Assembly (NCBI GenBank): GCA_040389065.1
Contig: JAZKAR010000028.1
Coordinates: 1 to 64,000, forward strand
Length of the DNA stretch: 64,000 bases
Source: JAZKAR01 sp040389065
Lineage (GTDB): Bacteria; Pseudomonadota; Gammaproteobacteria; Burkholderiales; Casimicrobiaceae
Direction of reading: 5' to 3'
The notes under the pieces are model-generated. The model did not search any database. It worked only from the letters and a program-made list of their open reading frames with translations, and was not told where the DNA came from. A program made the position numbers and the translations under genes. Below are positions 25,581-34,175 of this stretch, piece by piece (within the stretch, counting starts at the first letter, position 1; every line of letters starts with the position of its first letter).

Positions 25581-25709
25581 TAGAGGTTACGCGGTTGGGT
25601 TCATTCAGCATTGTTGGCATTTTCGTATAGTGTGTACTGTTTGCCTATACGATGAAATGAGCTTATTAACTGAGCACGATTTGATTGAACGTCAACTGCA
25701 TAACCTCTA
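25581..25709. repeat. MITE-like repeat between dapD and rng
   Basis: Ends AGAGGTTACGCGGTTGGGTTC and GAACGTCAACTGCATAACCTCT are inverted copies flanked by TA on both sides. The interior differs from other copies and carries its own hairpin (TCGTATAG...CTATACGA). It lies 7 bp upstream of the dapD ribosome-binding site and 121 bp upstream of rng, so it occupies the shared promoter region of both divergent genes. Confidence 0.8.
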
Positions 25710-25830
25710 AGAGTATAAGAAAATATCAAGAATGGTATTAAGGGACGCATTTTACCGTGTTTTAATGCATGAGCGTAGAGGCACCTGCGTTACAATAGAG
25801 ATTCCTCATTCCCCAGTGTCTACCTTCGTA

Positions 25831-27285
25831 ATGAATAATGAAATTATTATTAGTTTGTTCGCTCATGAAACACGTGTAGCCGTTGTAGAGCATGGCATTG
25901 TACAAGAGGTTCATATTGAACATGCTACCCTTAAAAATATTGTGGGTAATATTTATTGGGGTCAGGTAATGCGCGTTTTACCGGGAATCCAATCGGCATT
26001 TATTAATATTGGTCTTGATAAAGCAGCTTTTTTACATGTTGCGGATATGTGGGAGTATAGGCATTTAGAAAATCCTGCTCCTATTGAAAAAATGCTTCAT
26101 GAAGGCCAGCCTATTTTAGTGCAGGTTCTCAAAGAGCCTCTAGGGAGCAAAGGGGCGCGGCTTTCTACACAAATTAGTCTTGCCGGGCGCTTTTTAGTGC
26201 ATTTACCGCGTGACGATTCACATATTGGTATTTCGCAGCGAATTGAAAATGAAGAAGAGCGAGAGCATTTGCGTGATCGCATGCAACATTTGCTGACAGA
26301 AGATCTAAAAGGCGGATTCATTATTCGAACCATGGCTGAGCATGCAACAGATGATGAGTTACGTTCAGATATTGAATACTTAACTAAATTATGGCAAAGC
26401 CTAAAAGCCCGTGTGCAAAGTGCTGCTTTTCCTTCTCAAATTTATCACGAGTTGAGTTTGCCTCAGCGAGTATTGCGTGATTTTGCTGATGAGGCCACGC
26501 AGCGCATATGTGTTGATGATAGAGAGGTTTATGAATCACTGCATCGTTTTTGCTGTGTGTATATGCCGCAATTGGTGAATGCGCTTCAGTACTATGATGG
26601 CGAACGTTTATTGTTTGACTTATACCATGTAGATGTTGAAATCGAAAAAGCGTTATCAAAACGTGTTGATTTAAAATCAGGCGGCTATCTCATTATTGAG
26701 CAAACAGAGGCGATGACGACGGTTGATGTCAATACGGGCGGCTTTCTCGGCGAGAAAAATTTTGAAGAAACTGTGTTTAAGACAAATTTAGAGGCTACTC
26801 AAGCGATTGCGCGTCAATTACGTTTACGTAATTTGGGTGGAATTATTATGATTGATTTTATTGATATGGATACTGCTGCACATCGTCAGGCGGTATTAGA
26901 TGCACTCAATCGTGCTTTATCAAAAGATCGGATGCGTTTGTCTGTGAACGGTTTTAGCAGCTTAGGCCTGGTGGAGATGACACGCAAACGAACGCGTGAA
27001 AGTCTGGCGCATATGCTATGTTCTTTATGTTCTACCTGTCATGGTCGAGGAGAAGTAAAAAGCCCGCAAACGCTATGTTATTTGATTATGAGAGAAATAC
27101 TTCGTGAAGATAAAGAGTTTGAGCCAAGCTCGTTTCGCATTTTAGCCTCACAGCCTATTATTGACTGTTTTTTAGAAGAGGAATCTGCAACGCTTGAAAA
27201 GCTTTCTAAAAAAATTGCTAAACCTATTTCTTTGCATGTTGAAACAGAATATGCACCTGATCAATATGATCTTATCTTGGTATAA
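25831..27285 (+). CDS. rng: Ribonuclease G
   Basis: RNase G is an endonuclease of the RNase E family that trims 16S rRNA 5' ends and decays some mRNAs. The 484-residue form starting MNNEIIISLFAHETRVAVVE at 25831 matches the family (E. coli 489). An upstream ATG at 25732 would add 33 residues without family support. It has the S1 domain (about 35-120), the catalytic acidic site VDVNTGGF (about 303-310) and IIMIDFIDMD (about 347-356), and the zinc-link CSLCSTCHGRGEV (about 403-415). The start has no good ribosome-binding site. It is divergent from dapD. Confidence 0.93.
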   Translation: MNNEIIISLFAHETRVAVVEHGIVQEVHIEHATLKNIVGNIYWGQVMRVLPGIQSAFINIGLDKAAFLHVADMWEYRHLENPAPIEKMLHEGQPILVQVLKEPLGSKGARLSTQISLAGRFLVHLPRDDSHIGISQRIENEEEREHLRDRMQHLLTEDLKGGFIIRTMAEHATDDELRSDIEYLTKLWQSLKARVQSAAFPSQIYHELSLPQRVLRDFADEATQRICVDDREVYESLHRFCCVYMPQLVNALQYYDGERLLFDLYHVDVEIEKALSKRVDLKSGGYLIIEQTEAMTTVDVNTGGFLGEKNFEETVFKTNLEATQAIARQLRLRNLGGIIMIDFIDMDTAAHRQAVLDALNRALSKDRMRLSVNGFSSLGLVEMTRKRTRESLAHMLCSLCSTCHGRGEVKSPQTLCYLIMREILREDKEFEPSSFRILASQPIIDCFLEEESATLEKLSKKIAKPISLHVETEYAPDQYDLILV

Positions 27286-27862
27286 ATTTTCTGTAGGTAC
27301 GTTTTTAGCGTGATCATAATCATAAGTAAATGCAACACGCTATAGTAGCATTAGGCCTTGCTTAAGAATGCGGCGGGTAAGGCAGTTAAAGAAAAGTCAT
27401 GATAAAGGCAGGTCATTAAACACTAACGATGGCTTGCTAGGTGCTAAATAAATAAGAAAATATAATCATTGCAAGTCTAGTGCGTTTAACTGCTTCCTTA
27501 AATCACCTGCATCAAGCTAGCGACCCAATATGGTCAAGGCTGTGATGTGCATCTTAACAATAATAATTAAAAATAATTAGAAACCTATGCGATTGAAGCT
27601 ACTTTAGTAGCACCATGGTTATAACTATATATTTATTCAATAGTATGGTCGTTATTCATAGCAGAGGCTGATTTGATTTTATTTAAAACACATCAGCATC
27701 AGACTTCAAAAATCTATCATAATTTACGCGTTTCATGATGAATATATGATGTATTTGTTTCCTATTTGACTGGGAAAAATGAACATTATTGAGATGTGAA
27801 GATAGGAGTTTTGAGTTCTGAGATTTTTATATTTACCGCCTTATTTATTAAAGGTAATGCTC
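27286..27862. other. 577-nt region without a gene, upstream of the trb genes
   Basis: All six frames are broken by frequent stops; I see no trbC-like or other small gene and no tRNA. The stretch is AT-rich, and marks the left boundary between the conserved core gene rng and the conjugation-type genes. A TTGACT (about 27765) is the best -35-like box, but no well-spaced -10 follows. Confidence 0.5.
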
Positions 27863-28879
27863 ATGATTAATCTGGAACAGCGTGGCAGGCTTCTTATCAA
27901 ATTACAGCGTGAGTGTGGCGACCTTATGGTTCAAGCACTTAAACATCCTGAAGTTATTGAGGTCATGTTGAATCCTGATGGAAATTTATGGGTAGATAAG
28001 TTTGGTGATGGAATGATTAAAATAGGATCGATTCCTGAGGCCCAAGCAGAAACAATGATTGCGACAACCGCTGCGATTATGGGAACCGTTGTATCGCATG
28101 AGGCACCAATTCTCGAAGGGGAGTTTCCTTTAGATGGCAGTCGTTTTGAAGGAATTATTTCTCCCGTTGCTGCTAGGCCCATGTTTGCTATTCGTAAAAA
28201 AGCATCTAAAGTTTTTTCGTTAGAAGCCTATCGAGACAAAACTATTCTTTCTTATAAAGATGATCCTGCTAATTTTACGAAGTATTCTGATGGCGATGTA
28301 CGGATTGATGCCAAAAATCATTATGACATGTTAAAAAATGCTGTTCATCTAAGAAGAAATATTCTAGTAGTAGGCTCAACAGGAAGCGGAAAAACGACTT
28401 TCCTTAATGCGTTATTAGATTCTTTTGCATTAGATACCCCTGATCATCGTATTGTTATTATTGAAGATACGGCTGAGTTGCAATGTAATGCACAAAATTA
28501 CGTCACATTACGGTCATGGGAACATGTAAGTATGTTGCGTTGCCTCAAGGCGACCATGCGTTTACGTCCTGATCGTATTGTGGTGGGGGAAACGCGAGGA
28601 GCAGAGGCATTAGCACTCTTAAAAGCTTGGAATACTGGGCATCCAGGAGGCTTGGCTACAGTACACGCTAACAGCGCATTAGCAGGGCTTATTCGGATGG
28701 AGCAACTGATTCAGGAAGCAAATGTGCCTCCCCAGCCAGAGTTGATTGCCGAAGCAGTTAATATTGTTGTTTTTATTGATCGTGATCCTACGCATGTTTC
28801 TGGAAGAAAAATTAGGGAAATGATACTTGTCAACGGCTACGATCCGGTGAATAAAGCATATATAACAGAACATGTTTAA
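27863..28879 (+). CDS. trbB: P-type conjugative transfer ATPase TrbB (VirB11 family)
   Basis: The 338-residue hexameric ATPase sits at the inner face of type IV secretion systems. Walker A GSTGSGKTTFLNAL lies near 170, the Asp box IIEDTAELQ follows, then Walker B DRIVVGETRGAEAL (about 238-251) and the His box GHPGGLATVHANS. The N-terminal half carries the family's substrate-end domain. ATG 27863 has AAAGG 8 nt upstream; the ATG at 27857 is too close to that site. The order trbB-trbD-trbE identifies the RP4/Ti trb-type system, not the VirB order. Confidence 0.93.
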   Translation: MINLEQRGRLLIKLQRECGDLMVQALKHPEVIEVMLNPDGNLWVDKFGDGMIKIGSIPEAQAETMIATTAAIMGTVVSHEAPILEGEFPLDGSRFEGIISPVAARPMFAIRKKASKVFSLEAYRDKTILSYKDDPANFTKYSDGDVRIDAKNHYDMLKNAVHLRRNILVVGSTGSGKTTFLNALLDSFALDTPDHRIVIIEDTAELQCNAQNYVTLRSWEHVSMLRCLKATMRLRPDRIVVGETRGAEALALLKAWNTGHPGGLATVHANSALAGLIRMEQLIQEANVPPQPELIAEAVNIVVFIDRDPTHVSGRKIREMILVNGYDPVNKAYITEHV

Positions 28880-28903
28880 TTTTCGATTGAAAGAGAGATC
28901 GTC

Positions 28904-29218
28904 ATGGAAGAGTTACGTAGAGTTCCTATTCATCGTTCTTTGAATCGTCCGCAGCTTTTAGCTGGTGCTGATCGTGAGTTGGCAATTATGTCGGGCGTTA
29001 TATCTGCAATGTTTATATTTTCAATTGTGCAAATATGGGCGATTTTTGCAGGAATTATATTCTGGATTATTGCTTTTTATATTTTACGATTATTGGCAAA
29101 AGCAGATCCTTTAATGCGCCCTATTTTTATACGATATCAAATTTATCAACGATATTATCCTGCCCAAGCAAAGTACTGTGGCCGGGTACGAGAAATTCCT
29201 ATTGCATGGCAGAAATAA
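28904..29218 (+). CDS. trbD: Conjugal transfer protein TrbD (VirB3 family)
   Basis: This 104-residue inner-membrane protein is the VirB3-like partner of the TrbE ATPase. It begins with the family pattern VPIHRSLNRPQLLAGADREL (about 7-26), followed by a hydrophobic hairpin (about 28-62) and AKADPLMRPIF. It lies 24 nt after trbB and 3 nt before trbE. The pilin gene trbC normally sits between trbB and trbD; there is no room for it here. Confidence 0.9.
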   Translation: MEELRRVPIHRSLNRPQLLAGADRELAIMSGVISAMFIFSIVQIWAIFAGIIFWIIAFYILRLLAKADPLMRPIFIRYQIYQRYYPAQAKYCGRVREIPIAWQK

Positions 29219-29221
29219 AAT

Positions 29222-31696
29222 ATGATTAATCTATTTGAGTACCGCCGAAAAGAGCAAGGTTTAGCTGATAGGCTGATGTATGCAGCAATGATTGATGATG
29301 GTGTTATTTTAAATAAAGATGGTTCATTATTGGCTGCATGGTCATTCCGCGGCCCTGATTTGAATAGTTCTACCAATGAAGAGTTAGGCTCTATTGCAGC
29401 ACGCTTGAATAGTGCCTTTAGATTTGGTTCGGGGTGGATGATGCATTGTGATTTAATTCGCTTTGCTTCAATGGGATACCCACGAAAAAATTTCTTTCCT
29501 GATAGAACTACACGTATTATTGATGACGAGCGAAGACAGCAATTTCTTTCTGAAGGCGCGCATTATGATAGCTCATACCATATTGCAGTGACCTATTTAC
29601 CTCCTTTTGAACAAGAGGGTAAATTAGCTGGCATGGTATTTGATGAGGACTCCAAAAAGTCGCTCGAGACGCTTGCAGAAAAAACGCTCAAACAATTTAA
29701 AGAGCAAGTTCAGAATTTTGAAGATGAACTTTCAAGCTTGTTTGATATGACTCGTTTGAAAGGCATACATGAGTTTGATGAGTTTGGTTTGCATCATGTG
29801 AAAGATGATTTACTTAAATATCTTCATTTTTGTGTAAGTCTTGAAAATCATCCTGTTAACTTACCTTCTGTTCCTATGTATATCGATACCATTGTAGGAA
29901 ATAAAGATTTTTATGGTGGTATTGAACCCAAGCTGGGCGAAAAGCATTTGCGTGTGATTGCTATTGATGGATTTCCTCATGAATCATATCCCAGTATCTT
30001 ATCCGGTCTTGATGAAATGGCCATTGACTATCGGTGGTCTACACGCTTTATCTTTATGGATAATGTTGTTGCTAGAACTGTATTAAACGCATTTCACCGT
30101 AAGTGGAAGCAAAAGGTGCGTGGTTTTACTGATCAAATTATGAATACCAGTAAAGGGGTGATTAATACTGATGCTATTGAAATGTCGAATGATGTCGAAG
30201 ATGCGATGGCAGAAGTTGAAGGAGGATTGGTTCGTTATGGTTACTATAACGCTAACATTATTATTTACGATGAAGATAAAGAGCGGTTAGGCGAATCAGT
30301 TCGGGAAGTTAGAAAGCTTATTTTGAATTTAGGTTTCTCAGCCCGCGTAGAAACCATTAATTGTATAGAGGCTTGGCTAGGAAGTTTACCAGGGCATGGT
30401 GTTGAAAATATACGACGTTCTATGCTGCACACTATGAATTTGTCAGATTTGATACCCACTACATCGGTATGGGCGGGGCCAGAAGTAAACCCTTGCCCTT
30501 TTTATCCTCCTGATAGTCCGCCTCTTTTTTATGCAGCAACTTCAGGTGCTACTCCCTTTAGAGTTTCCTTACATGTTTCTGATGTGGGACACACACTCAT
30601 GATGGGGCCAACCGGTGCAGGTAAATCTACGCTGTTAGCCTTTATGATTGCGCAAATGTTTCGGTATCCGCGAGCACAGGTATTTGCTTTTGATAAAGGC
30701 TATAGCTTGTACACCCTCACGTATGCAGCAGGCGGAGAGCATTATGATATTGCAGGGGAAAAAACCAGACTGGCATTTTGCCCGTTGAAAGAAATTGATA
30801 CAGCTCCCGACTTTGCATGGGCAGCTGAATGGATTGAAGTATTATGCACATTGCAAGGGCTAACGATTACGCCAGGACTTCGTAATGATATAACAAGAGG
30901 TATGGAGCTATTGAGAGAGTCACCGTCGCGCACATTAACAGAATTCACAGCGAACGTTCCTAGCTTAGAAATTCGTGAGGCATTAGAGCATTATACCATT
31001 TCAGGCCCCATGGGAATTTTGCTAGATGCGGATACCGATAGCTTAGGTGAAGCAGATTTTATGTGTTTCGAAATGGAACATTTAATGGGCATGGGTGAAA
31101 AGAATCTTGTTCCCGTTCTTCTTTATCTGTTTCGCCGTGTTGAGAAGCGGCTAAAAGGGCAACCTACGTTAGTTCCGATTGATGAGGGATGGTTAGCGCT
31201 AAGTCACCCTATGTTCCGCGATAAAATTCGTGAGTGGCTAAAGGTGATGCGTAAGGCAAATTGTGCAATTTTACTAGCTACACAATCTATTTCAGATATT
31301 TTTAACTCACCGATTCGAGATGTTTTGTTAGAGTCTTGCCCGACTAAAATTTTGCTACCTAATCCAGAAGCTAAAAATGAAGCCTCTAAAAAGATGTATG
31401 AGGTCTTGGGGCTTAATCCTAGGCAAATCGAAATTCTTGCAATATCGACACCTAAGAGACATTATTATTATATGTCTCCTTCAGGAAGGCGTTTATTCCA
31501 ACTAGGCTTAGGGGGCGTAACACTCAGTTTTGTGGGGATATCAAACAAAGATGATCTTGCATTAGTGAATCGAATGATTGCTGAATATGGTAATAATTGG
31601 CCTGCTGAATGGTTAGAGTATCGCGGTTATCCTGATTGGGCAGATTATTGGAGACGTGTAAAGCTAACAGGTAGTAGATCGATTCCACAAAGCTAA
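29222..31696 (+). CDS. trbE: Conjugal transfer ATPase TrbE (VirB4 family)
   Basis: The 824-residue VirB4-type ATPase powers assembly and substrate passage in type IV secretion. It is full-length. The N-terminal CagE/TrbE domain covers about 170-390. The C-terminal RecA-like ATPase has Walker A GPTGAGKSTLL (about 460-470), Walker B LVPIDEGWLAL (about 652-662) and LATQSISD (about 685-692). No frameshift is seen, so the gene is under selection or recently acquired. It follows trbD with a 3-nt gap. Confidence 0.95.
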   Translation: MINLFEYRRKEQGLADRLMYAAMIDDGVILNKDGSLLAAWSFRGPDLNSSTNEELGSIAARLNSAFRFGSGWMMHCDLIRFASMGYPRKNFFPDRTTRIIDDERRQQFLSEGAHYDSSYHIAVTYLPPFEQEGKLAGMVFDEDSKKSLETLAEKTLKQFKEQVQNFEDELSSLFDMTRLKGIHEFDEFGLHHVKDDLLKYLHFCVSLENHPVNLPSVPMYIDTIVGNKDFYGGIEPKLGEKHLRVIAIDGFPHESYPSILSGLDEMAIDYRWSTRFIFMDNVVARTVLNAFHRKWKQKVRGFTDQIMNTSKGVINTDAIEMSNDVEDAMAEVEGGLVRYGYYNANIIIYDEDKERLGESVREVRKLILNLGFSARVETINCIEAWLGSLPGHGVENIRRSMLHTMNLSDLIPTTSVWAGPEVNPCPFYPPDSPPLFYAATSGATPFRVSLHVSDVGHTLMMGPTGAGKSTLLAFMIAQMFRYPRAQVFAFDKGYSLYTLTYAAGGEHYDIAGEKTRLAFCPLKEIDTAPDFAWAAEWIEVLCTLQGLTITPGLRNDITRGMELLRESPSRTLTEFTANVPSLEIREALEHYTISGPMGILLDADTDSLGEADFMCFEMEHLMGMGEKNLVPVLLYLFRRVEKRLKGQPTLVPIDEGWLALSHPMFRDKIREWLKVMRKANCAILLATQSISDIFNSPIRDVLLESCPTKILLPNPEAKNEASKKMYEVLGLNPRQIEILAISTPKRHYYYMSPSGRRLFQLGLGGVTLSFVGISNKDDLALVNRMIAEYGNNWPAEWLEYRGYPDWADYWRRVKLTGSRSIPQS

Positions 31697-31810
31697 ACCT
31701 CAAAAATGCTAGTGGTAGAAAAAATAAAACAAAGGGTATTTTAATATAATTATATTAGGTTAATGATTTGTTTAAATAATTTAAAATACCTGAGTTAATT
31801 GGAGTTTATT

Positions 31811-33586
31811 ATGTTTTTGATGTCTGTAAAATCTTACAAACACACTCCGATTTTTCTGGCAACTATTTTATTTTTATTGCTTTTTTTAATGCCTTCAATA
31901 AGTGAGGCAGCCGCAAATTTTGCATCCCTTGACCCAGCTGGAATGCTTACCAATGCCATGAAGATATTTCGTGATGCAGCGGGTGAAGCTGGTAGGTATA
32001 TAGTTGGGCCTGCCCAAAAACTTATGTATGCATTAATAGTGATTGAGTTGACTTGGACAGGTATAAGTTGGGTGCTGGCACCAACAGATTTAGATCTGCA
32101 AACAATTGTAGGCTCGCTTGTTAAAAAAATAATGTATTTTAGTTTAGTTTTATTCATTGTTCATTTAATGGGACAAGCGATTATTAATGATAATAATATC
32201 TTAAGTAATACTAGTTGGATAAATACTGTTCCGAATAGTTTTGCTGCGATAGGCGATGATATTGTTTCTGATACAAAAGAAACAGGTGGTTTAACAACAT
32301 TCCTCTCAGTAACATCAGCAATGGTAAGCGGGTTATCGTTTAATTTTGATAATTTGGGCGGGCCAGTTGATACCATTGGAGAGCCTCAAAATTTTCAAGC
32401 TAATCCAGGCAATATTTTAAATGGAGGTATTTGCTTAGCGCTTTTCTTTCTCATTAAAATATTGGTTAGTTTTATTAATCCAGGTTTGTTGTTACCATTC
32501 AACATTTTTTTGAATGCGTTTCTATTTATTTTTGCTGTTGGCGTAGCCTTTATGATTGTGATGGAGTTTAGTCTGTTGGCGATTGATCTTATGATCAATT
32601 TTATTGAATGTTATATCGTGATGGCAGCTTCAATATTTATTATAAGCATGGCGGTAACACGCTGGTCGGCTATGAATATAACTACCTATGTAAATTATTT
32701 GGTGTCTCTAGGTATGCGAATAGTTATTAATATGACGCTTTTTACCGTTGGCACTATTATTTTGACAAATGTAATTGCGCAAACGGGTAATCCTGGTTCA
32801 AGTGCTGTACCTTTCAAAGGAACTTGGGATTTAATTGTTAATACGTTTGGAAGCATGTTCTTTATGTCTATGCTCTTTAAGAAGTCTCCAGATATTGCGA
32901 CAGGTTTTCTTACAAATACCCCTATGCTATCAGCTGGTGATGGGATGAAAGCTGGGGTATCTGCTTTTAAATCAGCGTTGCAGGGTGCAACCAGTAGCGC
33001 AGGGATTGTAGGTGGAGGAATGGCAACGGCCGGTAAAGTTGCGCAAGGAAAAGCTATTTTTAAAGCAAAAGATACTAAAGATAAAGATGGAAATGTAACT
33101 AAAGTTGGGGAAGGCATTAAACTTAGCAAAGGCTCACTTAAGCAATTTGCTAAGGGTGAAATAGAATTTAAGTCTTCTGGAGGGCATTCAGGGGTTAAAA
33201 AAGATATGAAGAAAACAAAAGATAATTTGCTATTTAAAGAAGGTAGTAGAACAAGCGATGCTGTTAAATTTGGGCGTGCGGCGCATCAAGACAAGAAGTT
33301 CGGCGATAGTAAAACTGGGGGTTTAAAAACAGGTGCTAAGATTTTAGCAGGTATTAGTTCAGATAAACATACTCAAAACCCCAAAACTACTGCGGCTAAG
33401 AATTTAGCAGGAAAACAGTTAACAGGGGCAGGTCATCTTGTAAAAGGAGCGGGTAAATTTATGGGAGAACAGGGGATGGGTGGTAAAACGCTTGGTAAAA
33501 CATTAGGTTCGCTTGAGAAAATGGCTCCAGGAGATGCACCATCTCCAAACTTACTGGCTATGATTCAGTTTGATCCTCAAAATTAA
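31811..33586 (+). CDS. trbL: P-type conjugative transfer protein TrbL (VirB6 family)
   Basis: This polytopic inner-membrane protein forms part of the type IV secretion channel. The 591-residue form starts at ATG 31811 with GGAG 7 nt upstream; a TTG 12 nt earlier is less likely. It has a signal-like first helix (about 9-32), then about six membrane segments up to residue 370, with the TrbL core around 60-350. Residues about 385-591 form a long tail rich in Gly, Lys, Ser and Ala, probably disordered. In complete systems trbJ lies between trbE and trbL, and trbF, trbG and trbI follow; here they are absent. Confidence 0.85.
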   Translation: MFLMSVKSYKHTPIFLATILFLLLFLMPSISEAAANFASLDPAGMLTNAMKIFRDAAGEAGRYIVGPAQKLMYALIVIELTWTGISWVLAPTDLDLQTIVGSLVKKIMYFSLVLFIVHLMGQAIINDNNILSNTSWINTVPNSFAAIGDDIVSDTKETGGLTTFLSVTSAMVSGLSFNFDNLGGPVDTIGEPQNFQANPGNILNGGICLALFFLIKILVSFINPGLLLPFNIFLNAFLFIFAVGVAFMIVMEFSLLAIDLMINFIECYIVMAASIFIISMAVTRWSAMNITTYVNYLVSLGMRIVINMTLFTVGTIILTNVIAQTGNPGSSAVPFKGTWDLIVNTFGSMFFMSMLFKKSPDIATGFLTNTPMLSAGDGMKAGVSAFKSALQGATSSAGIVGGGMATAGKVAQGKAIFKAKDTKDKDGNVTKVGEGIKLSKGSLKQFAKGEIEFKSSGGHSGVKKDMKKTKDNLLFKEGSRTSDAVKFGRAAHQDKKFGDSKTGGLKTGAKILAGISSDKHTQNPKTTAAKNLAGKQLTGAGHLVKGAGKFMGEQGMGGKTLGKTLGSLEKMAPGDAPSPNLLAMIQFDPQN

Positions 33587-33622
33587 TCAGCTTCAGAATT
33601 TTAAAACAGATAGTTGCTATGT

Positions 33623-34102
33623 ATGAAAAATATTAATACGCTAGCTAGAATGATTGGTCGAAACCTTCAAGCTAAGCATGCAATGATGGCAACCGCTGAG
33701 TCATGCACAGGAGGCGGTATTGCTTATGCTATAACGAGCATACCGGGTTCATCAGAATGGTTTGACCGCAGTTTTGTTACGTATTCAAATGCGTCTAAAG
33801 TAGATATGCTTGGTGTTCCTTCTGCGCTGATTGCTGAGAATGGGGCTGTGAGTGAAGAAGTCGCTATTGCGATGGTCAAAGGTGTTTTGGCGCGAAGCCA
33901 CTCAGATTTTACGGTATCAGTAACGGGTATTGCTGGCCCAGGGGGTGCGGTACCAGGCAAACCAGTAGGCACTATTTATTTTGCCTGGGCATCAGCCCAT
34001 AATATTTATACTAAGCGCATGGTGTTTTCAGGTAATCGTCATGCGGTACGTAAACAAACAATTAAGTATGCATTGCAAGAACTTCTAGCGTTTATTGGTT
34101 AG
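33623..34102 (+). CDS. pncC: Nicotinamide-nucleotide amidohydrolase PncC (CinA C-terminal family)
   Basis: PncC converts NMN to nicotinate mononucleotide in the pyridine nucleotide cycle. The 159-residue protein from ATG 33623 is the stand-alone CinA C-terminal domain. It shows TAESCTGGGIAYAITSIPGS (about 25-44), with the conserved Ser/Thr-rich site, YSNASKVDMLGV and the glycine loop GIAGPGGAVPGKPVGT. The TTG at 33614 is a weaker start. It is the first core gene after the trb fragment and converges on nnr, which also repairs nicotinamide cofactors. Confidence 0.92.
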   Translation: MKNINTLARMIGRNLQAKHAMMATAESCTGGGIAYAITSIPGSSEWFDRSFVTYSNASKVDMLGVPSALIAENGAVSEEVAIAMVKGVLARSHSDFTVSVTGIAGPGGAVPGKPVGTIYFAWASAHNIYTKRMVFSGNRHAVRKQTIKYALQELLAFIG

Positions 34103-34175
34103 TAAAAATTACCATGGTAGGTGTTGAAGCAGAAATGAAGCAGAAAGACGATTTGCTTTTCAGTTAGTTGTACAT

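Noticed and set aside
25561..25620. Longer dapD N-terminus starting at ATG 25620
   Set aside because: The extra 20 residues read the repeat, and the GTG at 25560 has a strong ribosome-binding site and gives the exact family length.
32695..33129. 144-codon frame opposite trbL
   Set aside because: Antisense shadow of the trbL membrane and Gly-rich region; no start site.
27863..33586. A VirB (Ti-like) or Lvh type IV secretion system
   Set aside because: Order trbB-trbD-trbE and the TrbD and TrbL features fit the P-type trb family; no virB5, virB8, virB9 or virB10 is seen.
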